A stretch of 7,559 nucleotides of DNA. It comes from Rickettsiales bacterium. GTDB lineage: Bacteria > Pseudomonadota > Alphaproteobacteria > Rickettsiales > CANDYO01. The notes under the pieces were generated by a model. It did not search any database, was not told the DNA's origin, and saw only the letters and a program-made list of their open reading frames with translations. The DNA lies in the NCBI GenBank assembly GCA_947424995.1, contig CANDYO010000094.1, positions 1-7,559 on the forward strand, given 5' to 3'. The translations under genes and the position numbers were made by a program. Every line of letters starts with the position of its first letter. Positions within the stretch are counted from its first letter, which is position 1. Below, piece after piece: positions 1 through 6,143 of the stretch.

Positions 1-53
1 GGATATCCATGACTTGCTAAACTTAGGCTAATTAAACATGGCCATAATAATAG

Positions 54-81
54 AAAAATACCTGCAGGTTGGTGCAACCTG
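54..81 (-). terminator. Candidate Rho-independent terminator after the LTA-synthase-like gene
   Basis: Read on the minus strand, a perfect 7-bp stem (CAGGTTG / CAACCTG, positions 65-81) with a 3-base loop is followed by CAGGTA and a run of five T (54-58). It lies 18 bp beyond the stop codon of the gene ending at 100, the right place to end the radA-sulfatase transcript. The stem is short and the T run starts a few bases late, so it may be weak. The remaining bases 1-53 hold nothing I can identify. Confidence 0.55.
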
Positions 82-99
82 ATTAGCTTAAAATATGAT

Positions 100-2028
100 T
101 CAATATTTTTTGTTATTATTTTTGTCATCAGCTATATTCTGTTTTAATTTGCCATTTTGATAAAGATAGTAAGCTGATTGATAATAATCAATCGCCCGAT
201 TAATTAATTTTTGATCTAGGTCTGTTTCTTCTAATTGATTATTATCTAATAAATTATAAGTTTGTGCAACTTTTCCTGGTGATAAAGTGATTAATTTGCC
301 ATCTTCGATATAGCCAAGTTTTTGGTATGTAGAGATAAAGGCGTTATGATATTTTTTACTTAAGAGATCGTTGCCAAAAAATCTACTATTATAAGAAATA
401 TTTAGCAATCCTAAAATAGTAGGGGTAATATCTATTTGGCTAGCAAGCTTAGAGATAACCTGAGGTTTAATAATCTTAGGAGCATAAATAAGTAAAGGAA
501 TATGGTATTTTTCAGGAGGTAGAGCAATTCTTCCGCCACTACCTGCGCAATGATCAGCGGTAATAACGAAAATTGTATTATCAAACCATGGTTTATTGCG
601 AGCTTCTTTTAAAAATTCTCCTAAAGCATAATCAGTATATTTTACCCCACCATGCCTACCAGCGCCTGAAGGAATATCAATTTTTCCATCTGGGTAGGTA
701 TATGGACGATGATTAGAAGTGGTCATTAATAAGGAAAAGAATTTTTGATTATTCTGATAAGATTTATCAGCTTGCTTAATTGCTTGAATATATAAGTCTT
801 CATCGGAAATTCCCCAAACATTAGCAAAGCCAATTTCTTTCTCGGAAATATTATTACGGTCCCATATTTTAAAACCATTTTTAGAAAAAAAGTAATTCAT
901 GTTGTCGAAATAACCATAACCACCGTAAATAAATTTTATATCATAATTTTTTTGCCTTAAAATCGTAGCAATGGAAAATAAATTCTCATTGTTGCTTCTG
1001 CGAATTATTGATTGACCTGGAGTAGGGGGGATTGATAGAGTAATGGCTTCTAATCCTCTGATAGTGCGGGTTCCGGCTGCATATAAATTATCGAAATAAA
1101 TACTATGTTTAGTTAAATCACTAATTACTGGAGTTAAGTTATCTACATCTTTTAGAAATCTAGAGCTTAAGCTTTCGACAGTGATAACAAAAACATTATA
1201 GTTATGAGGAGGTCCATTGGTTTCAACGTGACGTTCTAAAATTGTTGGATTAATTATTTTTTGGTTTTCTAGAGTAATATATTTGGATAAATCGATAAGG
1301 CTTTCTTCAGTATTACGAGTTTGATAAAAGCTTGAGTAATCAATAACGTTATGACGAAAAGCTGAAAATAAATTATAAAGCCCATTTTTACTGAGTTCGC
1401 TTAAGTAATTATTATCATTGATATCGGTGATTTTAGGATTATAAAAGAAAAAACTTAAAGTAGCGACAGCAGTGAAACATAAGAAAGTAGTAAATTTTTT
1501 CTTATAGGTTTTAATTATATTTAGTCTAGTTCTAATTACTTGATGGAGATAAGCATATAAGATAACTGAAACGAGTAGAAGAACAAAGAATATCAAAATG
1601 ATAGGATATGATTCAACCACATTGCCTATTACTTCTTGAGTGTAAACTAAATAGTCAACTGCTATAAAATTAAATCTTGAACTAAATTCAAGCCAGAAAG
1701 TAAACTCAGAAATAATTAAAAAGGATAAAGAGGTGATTACCAGAAAATAGAAAAAATAAGTGATAGGCTTGAATATTTTATTTGGTTTATTCGGTAATAT
1801 TAATGAAATTAGGGTAAATACAGCCATAATATAAAAAGACGTAACTAGATCATTTATTACACCTAAGCTTAATATTTGTATAAATTCTATAATACTAAAT
1901 TCAATTTGTTTTTCATAAAGAGCAAAAACATATAAGACTATTCGACTTAAAGAATTGAATAATAAAAATAAAATTAAAAAAGTTGAGTTGAGCAAACCAA
2001 GGGCTTTAAAGGAAAATTTTTGTAACAT
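100..2028 (-). CDS. LTA synthase / MdoB-like phosphatidyl-headgroup transferase, membrane sulfatase-fold protein
   Basis: This 642-residue protein has the usual layout of the LtaS/MdoB (OpgB)/EptA group. About five hydrophobic helices span roughly residues 14-38, 50-78, 87-111, 139-162 and 179-196. An extracytoplasmic alkaline-phosphatase-superfamily domain follows from about 275 to 600. Visible active-site motifs are VESLS with metal ligand Glu285, GTRTIRG at 319-325 (nucleophile probably Thr320 or Thr322), SNHRPY with His440, and ITADH with Asp492 and His493. Such enzymes move phosphoglycerol or phosphoethanolamine from a phospholipid onto an envelope acceptor. The acceptor here is unknown; lipoteichoic acid is unlikely if the cell is Gram-negative, so a periplasmic glucan or lipid A-type sugar is more plausible. 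The gene starts 9 bp after the radA stop, so it is probably co-transcribed with radA. No good Shine-Dalgarno is seen; a weak AAGAGA lies far upstream inside radA. Length and motifs look intact. The family is firm, the substrate is not. Confidence 0.88.
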   Translation of the reverse strand: MLQKFSFKALGLLNSTFLILFLLFNSLSRIVLYVFALYEKQIEFSIIEFIQILSLGVINDLVTSFYIMAVFTLISLILPNKPNKIFKPITYFFYFLVITSLSFLIISEFTFWLEFSSRFNFIAVDYLVYTQEVIGNVVESYPIILIFFVLLLVSVILYAYLHQVIRTRLNIIKTYKKKFTTFLCFTAVATLSFFFYNPKITDINDNNYLSELSKNGLYNLFSAFRHNVIDYSSFYQTRNTEESLIDLSKYITLENQKIINPTILERHVETNGPPHNYNVFVITVESLSSRFLKDVDNLTPVISDLTKHSIYFDNLYAAGTRTIRGLEAITLSIPPTPGQSIIRRSNNENLFSIATILRQKNYDIKFIYGGYGYFDNMNYFFSKNGFKIWDRNNISEKEIGFANVWGISDEDLYIQAIKQADKSYQNNQKFFSLLMTTSNHRPYTYPDGKIDIPSGAGRHGGVKYTDYALGEFLKEARNKPWFDNTIFVITADHCAGSGGRIALPPEKYHIPLLIYAPKIIKPQVISKLASQIDITPTILGLLNISYNSRFFGNDLLSKKYHNAFISTYQKLGYIEDGKLITLSPGKVAQTYNLLDNNQLEETDLDQKLINRAIDYYQSAYYLYQNGKLKQNIADDKNNNKKY

Positions 2029-2037
2029 ATCGTTAAT

Positions 2038-3399
2038 CTATCTCTTTGAATAAAAATCAGCTAACTGCTTAATATGACCTATTTCATGAAGCTGCATTCT
2101 ACTATCTTTAAATTTAGTACCAAATGGGACTACAGCAGAAGTAAAGCCTAGCTTTACCGCTTCTTTAAGTCTAATTTCAGCGTGGCTTACTTTACGTATT
2201 TCTCCAGATAGACCAATTTCACCAAAAATAATTGCATTAGTGGGATTAGGAATATTCAATGAAGAAGATAGTAAAGCGCAAGCAACAGCTAAATCTGCCG
2301 CAGGTTCATTAATTTTTAAGCCACCAACTATATTTAAATAAACTTCTTTATCATACAAGTTTAACCCATAACGCACACTAAGAACAGCAATAATCATCGA
2401 TAGTCGATTTAAATCCCAACCGACCACGGATCTTCTTGGGGTAGGAATATAAGAAGGTGCAATTAATGCTTGGACTTCTACTAACATAGGTCTGGTTCCT
2501 TCGATGCCTGCAAGTACACTCGAACCACTGGCTTTGCGCTCAGATGGAGATAGAAATAATTCTGATGGATTAAGCACTTCTCTTAAGCCCAATTCATGCA
2601 TTTCAAAAACGCCTATTTCATTTATTCCACCAAAACGATTTTTTACAGCTCGTAATATTCTGAAGTGATGACCGCGCTCACCTTCGAAATAAAGCACTGT
2701 ATCAACCATATGCTCAAGAACTTTTGGACCAGCGAGTTGACCATCTTTGGTAACATGGCCAACAATTAAGACAATAACCCCTTTCGATTTAGCAAAATTG
2801 ACCAATTCATGTGAGCAAGCTTTTACTTGTGAAACTGTGCCAGGAGCTGAGTTAAAATCATTGGCATACATAGTTTGGATTGAGTCGATTACGATTAAGT
2901 CTAAATCAACGTCTTGAGTAATTAAGTTCATGATGTCATGAATATTAGTAGCTGATAATAACTTAACTGGTGATTCTGATAAGCCCAAACGTCTGGCGCG
3001 TAGCTTTATCTGCTCAGTTGATTCTTCACCAGAAACATAAGCGCAATTTAAATTATTTTTGCCTAGTTGAGAAACTAGCTGTAATAACAGAGTTGATTTA
3101 CCAATGCCAGGATCTCCACCGATTAAAATGGCAGATCCTTTTACCAATCCACCGCCAAGCACTCGATCTAATTCGGATACTGAGGTTGGAATACGGCTAT
3201 ATTCATTAACATCGGCGGCAAGAGATTGGAAGGCTAGTTGACTAATTTCAGCGGCGGCCGCCAAAGCTTTTTTGTTAAATTTATTGGCAACTTCTTCTTG
3301 TAGGCTATTCCAATCACCACAATCTTCACAGCGACCAGCCCATTTATTATGAACGGCTCCACAGCTTTGACAAATATAACAAGTTTTAATTTTGGTCAT
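2038..3399 (-). CDS. radA: DNA repair protein RadA (Sms), RecA-like branch-migration ATPase
   Basis: This full-length 453-residue RadA promotes processing and branch migration of recombination intermediates in the cytoplasm, alongside RecA. The order of motifs is diagnostic. There is an N-terminal C4 zinc finger (Cys10-x2-Cys13 and Cys24-x2-Cys27, followed by GDW), a Walker A loop GDPGIGKST at 95-103, and a Walker B-type stretch LIVIDS around 168-173. The RadA-specific KNRFG motif is at 253-257. A C-terminal Lon-protease-like domain (about 290-453) contains NEPAADLAVACALLSS; in this family the domain is scaffold-like and lacks the Lon Ser-Lys dyad. The start follows from the zinc-finger position and ends a clean open frame. 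No Shine-Dalgarno precedes it. The gene stands 248 bp downstream of frr, separated by a palindromic repeat, so it probably has its own promoter, which I could not place confidently. Confidence 0.97.
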   Translation of the reverse strand: MTKIKTCYICQSCGAVHNKWAGRCEDCGDWNSLQEEVANKFNKKALAAAAEISQLAFQSLAADVNEYSRIPTSVSELDRVLGGGLVKGSAILIGGDPGIGKSTLLLQLVSQLGKNNLNCAYVSGEESTEQIKLRARRLGLSESPVKLLSATNIHDIMNLITQDVDLDLIVIDSIQTMYANDFNSAPGTVSQVKACSHELVNFAKSKGVIVLIVGHVTKDGQLAGPKVLEHMVDTVLYFEGERGHHFRILRAVKNRFGGINEIGVFEMHELGLREVLNPSELFLSPSERKASGSSVLAGIEGTRPMLVEVQALIAPSYIPTPRRSVVGWDLNRLSMIIAVLSVRYGLNLYDKEVYLNIVGGLKINEPAADLAVACALLSSSLNIPNPTNAIIFGEIGLSGEIRKVSHAEIRLKEAVKLGFTSAVVPFGTKFKDSRMQLHEIGHIKQLADFYSKR

Positions 3400-3486
3400 G
3401 CAATTTATATTTAAGGTTAGAAATAGGCTTGGCTGTATTCGTTATCTATTATTATTTTACTTAAGCAAGGAGTTTTCTTCTCGCGT

Positions 3487-3614
3487 CGTCATTCTTGTCA
3501 AGCTTTAGCTTGACGAGAATCCAGAAAAGTTCTCTTAAAAACCTTGAGTGAGAGAATAAAGTAAAAGTTTTCAACTGGATCTTCGAACTTCACTACGTTA
3601 GTTCAAAGATGACG
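3487..3614. repeat. Palindromic intergenic repeat element (MITE/RPE-like)
   Basis: The ends form an imperfect inverted repeat: CGTCATTCTT at 3487-3496 against AAAGATGACG at 3605-3614 (8 of 10 pair). Inside, ATCCAG at 3519-3524 mirrors CTGGAT at 3575-3580. Each arm carries its own hairpin: GTCAAGC-TTTA-GCTTGAC (perfect, 3497-3514) and CTTCGAACT / AGTTCAAAG (8 of 9 pairs, 3581-3589 with 3600-3608). Nested arms starting with GTCATTC and containing ATCCAG are typical of small non-autonomous palindromic repeats in many proteobacteria, including Rickettsiales. I infer a mobile or once-mobile family; only one copy is visible here, so copy number is not shown. Transcribed, it could fold and slow or end transcription between frr and radA. 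Confidence 0.65.
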
Positions 3615-3617
3615 GCC

Positions 3618-3637
3618 GTGATTGTCGTGACGATCAC
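3618..3637. repeat. Hairpin just downstream of the frr stop
   Basis: GTGATTGTC (3618-3626) pairs with GACGATCAC (3629-3637) in 8 of 9 positions, leaving a very tight loop of about four bases once the top pair opens. It begins 10 bp after the end of frr in the direction of transcription. There is no T run after the stem on the minus strand, so it is not a standard intrinsic terminator. It could protect the pyrH-frr mRNA end or belong to the adjacent palindromic element. Confidence 0.4.
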
Positions 3638-3647
3638 ACATATTTCA

Positions 3648-4208
3648 TCACACCTGTTTAATTTCCTTTTCTTTAGCGGCTACTTTATCGTCAATTTGTT
3701 TAGTACAAGTATCCGTAATTTTCTGCACCTTATCGCTTAACTTTTTCAAATCATCTTCCGATATTTCTTTAGATTTTTCTGCTTTTTTAAGTAATTCCAT
3801 ATTATCGCGACGTAAGTTACGTATAGCAACTTTAGCTCCTTCGCCATATTTAGCAGCAAGCTTAGCAAATTCAGCTCTACGTTCTTCGGTTAAGCTTGGT
3901 AGAGAAATACGAATGGTTTGTCCTTCAGTTAAAGGATTAACCCCTAAATTAGCATTAGTTATAGCTTTTTCTACTGCTTTAATGGTTTCTTTATCCCAAA
4001 CTTGAATAGACAAGGTACGAGCATCTACAGAGCTTACGGTAGCCACTTGACTGATTGGCATTTTACCGCCATAAACTTCAGCAATAAGAGGGTCAATTAA
4101 GCTGGTTGAAGCTCTCCCTGTTCTAATTCCACTTAACTCATGATCTAGAGTAGCAATGGTTTTTTTCATTTTGCCTTCAAGATCGCTAACTAATAATTCA
4201 CCGGACAT
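3648..4208 (-). CDS. frr: Ribosome recycling factor
   Basis: RRF, with EF-G and IF3, splits the post-termination ribosome. The 186-residue product matches the normal family length of about 185. The opening helix contains HELSGIRTGRAS (residues 23-34), the classic RRF signature. The middle beta domain includes YGGKMPISQVA. The C-terminal helix bundle includes PSLTEERR and KVAIRNLRRD, continuing to a lysine- and glutamate-rich last helix ending KEKEIKQV. The start is supported by a strong Shine-Dalgarno, AGGAG at 4216-4220 with a 7-base spacer, unusual for this window. That AGGAG overlaps the TAG stop of pyrH, so translation of the two genes is probably coupled. Confidence 0.98.
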   Translation of the reverse strand: MSGELLVSDLEGKMKKTIATLDHELSGIRTGRASTSLIDPLIAEVYGGKMPISQVATVSSVDARTLSIQVWDKETIKAVEKAITNANLGVNPLTEGQTIRISLPSLTEERRAEFAKLAAKYGEGAKVAIRNLRRDNMELLKKAEKSKEISEDDLKKLSDKVQKITDTCTKQIDDKVAAKEKEIKQV

Positions 4209-4215
4209 TTAATTT

Positions 4216-4220
4216 CTCCT
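4216..4220 (-). promoter_or_regulatory. Shine-Dalgarno of frr, overlapping the pyrH stop
   Basis: On the minus strand the sequence reads TAGGAG then AAATTAA then ATG. TAG ends pyrH and AGGAG is the frr ribosome binding site. This fixes the frr start at 4208 and implies that ribosomes finishing pyrH can reinitiate on frr. It is the clearest ribosome binding site in the window. Confidence 0.8.
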
Positions 4221-4932
4221 AACTTATAATTGTATATTTGCCTTCACCAGCTGCAACTTTAGCAAAAGCATCTGGTTCTTTTATAGAAAATACCACTATC
4301 GGTATATTATTGTCTTTAGCTAAAGCAATAGCTGAAGTATCCATAACTTTTAAATCTTTAGTCAGCACGTCTTTATAGCTTAAATGCTCAAAATGAGTAG
4401 CTTCAGGATTTTTCTTTGGATCTGCTGAATATACTCCGTCAACTTGAGTACCTTTGAATAAGGCATCACAATTCATTTCGATAGCTCTTAAAGTTGCTGC
4501 TGTATCAGTGGTAAAAAAAGGATTACCAGTACCGCCAGCGAAAATAACTATTCGTCTTTTCTCCATATGACGAACAGCTCTACGACGCACATATTGTTCG
4601 CAGATAGTGGTCATTGGGATAGCAGATTGAACGCGGGTAGGGACGCCCATTGATTCTAAGCAGCTTTGCAGAGATAGTGAGTTAATCACGGTAGCGAGCA
4701 TGCCCATATAATCAGCGCTTGCTCTTTCCATTCCTTCGGCGGCAACTGAGACTCCGCGGAAAATATTCCCTCCACCAACTACTAAGCATAGTTCGTAGCC
4801 TTGTTCATGGACCAGTTTAATATTTTCACAGATAGTGCGGACAGTATTTAAATCAATGCCGAAAGGTAAATTACCCATCAAGGCTTCACCAGATACTTTT
4901 AATAAGATTCTTCTAAATTTATGTTTTATCAT
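4219..4932 (-). CDS. pyrH: Uridylate (UMP) kinase
   Basis: PyrH phosphorylates UMP to UDP in de novo pyrimidine synthesis. It is a hexameric amino-acid-kinase-fold enzyme, distinct from eukaryotic UMP/CMP kinases. The 237-residue product has all the expected blocks: LLKVSGEALMG near the N terminus (Lys12 and the Gly-rich phosphate loop), VVGGGNIFRG around 51-60, ERASADYMGMLATVINSLSL, and the nucleotide-binding block FAGGTGNPFFTTDTAA. The region KGTQVDGVYSADPKKNP follows, with the VMDTSAIALA and VFSIKEP blocks near the end. The sequence resembles alphaproteobacterial, especially rickettsial, homologues. No Shine-Dalgarno is seen before the ATG, but the next upstream options are poor. It is first in an operon with frr, 10 bp away. 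tsf, a frequent upstream neighbour, is absent; instead a broken toxin-antitoxin locus lies there. Confidence 0.98.
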   Translation of the reverse strand: MIKHKFRRILLKVSGEALMGNLPFGIDLNTVRTICENIKLVHEQGYELCLVVGGGNIFRGVSVAAEGMERASADYMGMLATVINSLSLQSCLESMGVPTRVQSAIPMTTICEQYVRRRAVRHMEKRRIVIFAGGTGNPFFTTDTAATLRAIEMNCDALFKGTQVDGVYSADPKKNPEATHFEHLSYKDVLTKDLKVMDTSAIALAKDNNIPIVVFSIKEPDAFAKVAAGEGKYTIIS

Positions 4933-4973
4933 TTATGGATGCTGTTTACTTTTATCATTTGCACAATAGCCAT

Positions 4974-5002
4974 AGCATAAACTGGATGTTAATCTAAATC
5001 AA
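4974..5002 (-). promoter_or_regulatory. Candidate sigma70-type promoter P2 for pyrH-frr
   Basis: On the minus strand TTGATT (4997-5002) is separated by exactly 17 bases from TATGCT (4974-4979). The -35 matches consensus at four of six bases and the -10 at four of six. Transcription would start near 4967, giving a leader of about 35 bases before pyrH. This is pattern matching only. Confidence 0.4.
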
Positions 5003-5016
5003 GAATCAATTGAGAA

Positions 5017-5044
5017 GATATATTGCTATATTTTAAGTTGTCAA
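5017..5044 (-). promoter_or_regulatory. Candidate sigma70-type promoter P1 for pyrH-frr
   Basis: A perfect TTGACA -35 box on the minus strand (5039-5044) is followed after 16 bases by TATATC (5017-5022, four of six matches). The predicted start is near 5010, leaving a leader of about 78 bases. The -35 box sits inside the antitoxin-tail remnant on the other strand, so this promoter may have been created or brought by that insertion. P1 and P2 may both be used. Confidence 0.45.
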
Positions 5045-5114
5045 AAATGCAATTGTTGACGATTTCTCACAAATGCGTAAATTAGAAGACAAATTGGAAG
5101 ATAAAAAACTATAA
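5037..5114 (+). pseudogene. C-terminal remnant of an antitoxin gene
   Basis: An open stretch of 25 codons with no usable start runs from just after an in-frame TAA (5034-5036) to a TAA at 5112-5114. It ends in MRKLEDKLEDKKL, a charged helical tail. Its stop overlaps the next ATG as TAATG, the arrangement usual for antitoxin-toxin gene pairs. The DNA-binding N-terminal part is missing; between here and the pyrH start there is only about 100 bp. A second frame (4982-5056) reads LDVNLNQESIEKI, which looks vaguely like a CcdA-type antitoxin segment and could be the same gene before a frameshift, but that is speculative. The antitoxin family cannot be named. Confidence 0.45.
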
Positions 5115-5341
5115 TGGATAAAAAATATATTATCGATTCATCAGCTTCTTTAGCGGCAATATATGATGATAATTCGATATTTGAATTTAAGAAATATATG
5201 CCATCTTCAGTGATGCATATAGTTAGTTTAAGTGAAGTGATTGCTGTTTTATTGCGCGATGGAATGGAAACTGCGATGACGTTCGTAACTGAAAAGGTGA
5301 GTTTTACCAGTGATAACTCATGCCCTTCTAAAACTGGCTAA
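5114..5341 (+). pseudogene. Truncated VapC-like PIN-domain toxin
   Basis: The 75-residue frame begins MDKKYIIDSSASLAAIYDD, a textbook PIN-domain start with the first metal-binding Asp (Asp8). The region VSLSEVIAVLLRDG supplies the second acid (Glu41). VapC toxins are normally about 125-135 residues and need further acids in the C-terminal half to hold Mg2+ and cut RNA; these are absent. After about residue 61 similarity to the family is lost, and the last codons run into the convergent hydrolase gene, overlapping its 3' end by 14 bp. The toxin is therefore very probably inactive, a relic of a type II toxin-antitoxin locus cut at its right end. It is the only plus-strand gene-like feature with protein-family support in the window. 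The start is supported by the TAATG overlap with the preceding frame. Confidence 0.7.
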
Positions 5342-6128
5342 AGAATTTTTCCATGTCAGTGAAAGCTTCCTTTACGCTATAATTATTATGACCTACATCT
5401 GGATAGATGATCAATTTTTTAGGTTGATGAGCCTTAGCGAATATTTTTTCTGAATGTTGATATGGTACTACTGTATCTTTATCGCCATGAATTATCAATA
5501 ATGGCTGATTAATTTTATCAATATTATCCAAAACCTTAAAATCATCTTTGGTTAAAAGTTGAGTAGGAAGAAAAGGATAAATTTCTCCGGCTCTATCAGC
5601 GATAGAGGTATAAGGGGTGATTAAAAATAATCCTTTAAATTTGTGTTCAAGAGCCATTTGAGTGGCAATACCAGTGCCAAGTGATTCACCTACGATAATA
5701 GTTTTATCTAAAGAATAATGTTTATTTTGAAGAAAATTAATTGCAGCTCTAGCATCTAAAAATAAACCTTCCATGGTTGGCGAGCCTTCGCTTTTTCCAA
5801 AACCACGCCAGGCAGGAATAATAAAACCATAACCCATTTCGATTAATTCTCTAAGGTGAGAAACTCTATCTTCAAGATTACCGCTATTTCCATGTAAAAA
5901 TATGATCATTTCTTTATTTGTTTCTGCTGGATGAAACCAAGCTTGTAGAGCTATATCATCTCGAGTCACTAACGTAATTTCTTCAGTATTATCAAGCTTA
6001 TAATATCTAAGTTCATGAACTTGTTTGTGAGGATGATAAAGCATATCACGCTGCTTAACATATATTATAGCTACTAGAAAAAGATAAGCTAAGCCTAACG
6101 ATATTAATATAATTTTGATTATCTGCAT
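5328..6128 (-). CDS. Membrane-anchored alpha/beta hydrolase (BEM46/ABHD13-like)
   Basis: The 266-residue protein has one N-terminal hydrophobic helix (about residues 4-24) followed by a basic residue cluster, suggesting a membrane anchor rather than a cleaved signal. A serine hydrolase domain follows. Visible motifs are the oxyanion segment HGNSGN at 79-84, WRGFGKSEG at 107-115, the nucleophile elbow GESLG with Ser149, the acid in HGDKDTVVP (Asp218, or Asp216) and the catalytic His247 in VGHNNY. The order and spacing match the BEM46/ABHD13 group, whose members are usually esterases or thioesterases of poorly known substrate. All catalytic residues are present, so it should be active. The start is the first ATG, with AGGA very close upstream. 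It lies 15 bp after the 389-residue gene and is probably co-transcribed with it. Confidence 0.88.
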   Translation of the reverse strand: MQIIKIILISLGLAYLFLVAIIYVKQRDMLYHPHKQVHELRYYKLDNTEEITLVTRDDIALQAWFHPAETNKEMIIFLHGNSGNLEDRVSHLRELIEMGYGFIIPAWRGFGKSEGSPTMEGLFLDARAAINFLQNKHYSLDKTIIVGESLGTGIATQMALEHKFKGLFLITPYTSIADRAGEIYPFLPTQLLTKDDFKVLDNIDKINQPLLIIHGDKDTVVPYQHSEKIFAKAHQPKKLIIYPDVGHNNYSVKEAFTDMEKFFSQF

Positions 6129-6143
6129 ATATCCTGGTTAATT

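Larger units (their letters stand above)
3400..3647. other. Intergenic region between frr and radA
   Basis: No coding frame of note is present on either strand. The right two-thirds is occupied by inverted repeats (palindromic element at 3487-3614 and a separate hairpin at 3618-3637). The left part (3400-3486) is AT-rich and should hold the radA promoter and leader on the minus strand. A TTGCTT followed by several overlapping TAATAA/TAGATA-like boxes is there, but no single -35/-10 pair stands out. Confidence 0.6.

Noticed and set aside
1..99. Possible gene or tRNA at the left edge.
   Set aside because: No frame or cloverleaf pattern could be found; only the terminator-like hairpin is supported.
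2970..3209. Plus-strand open frame of 79 codons.
   Set aside because: It lies entirely inside radA on the opposite strand, has no family features and looks like a shadow of that conserved gene.
3251..3262. GC-only stretch GCGGCGGCCGCC in an AT-rich genome.
   Set aside because: It encodes a short alanine run in the linker of RadA after the zinc finger and needs no other explanation.
4982..5059. Frame reading LDVNLNQESIEKI, considered as a CcdA-like antitoxin.
   Set aside because: It is short, has no start and ends at a TGA before the PIN relic; resemblance over a dozen residues is too little to name a family.
5301..5336. Inverted repeat AGTTTTA / TAAAACT between the PIN relic and the hydrolase 3' end, considered as a shared terminator.
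   Set aside because: The loop is over 20 bases, the stem is AT-only and no clean T run follows on either strand.
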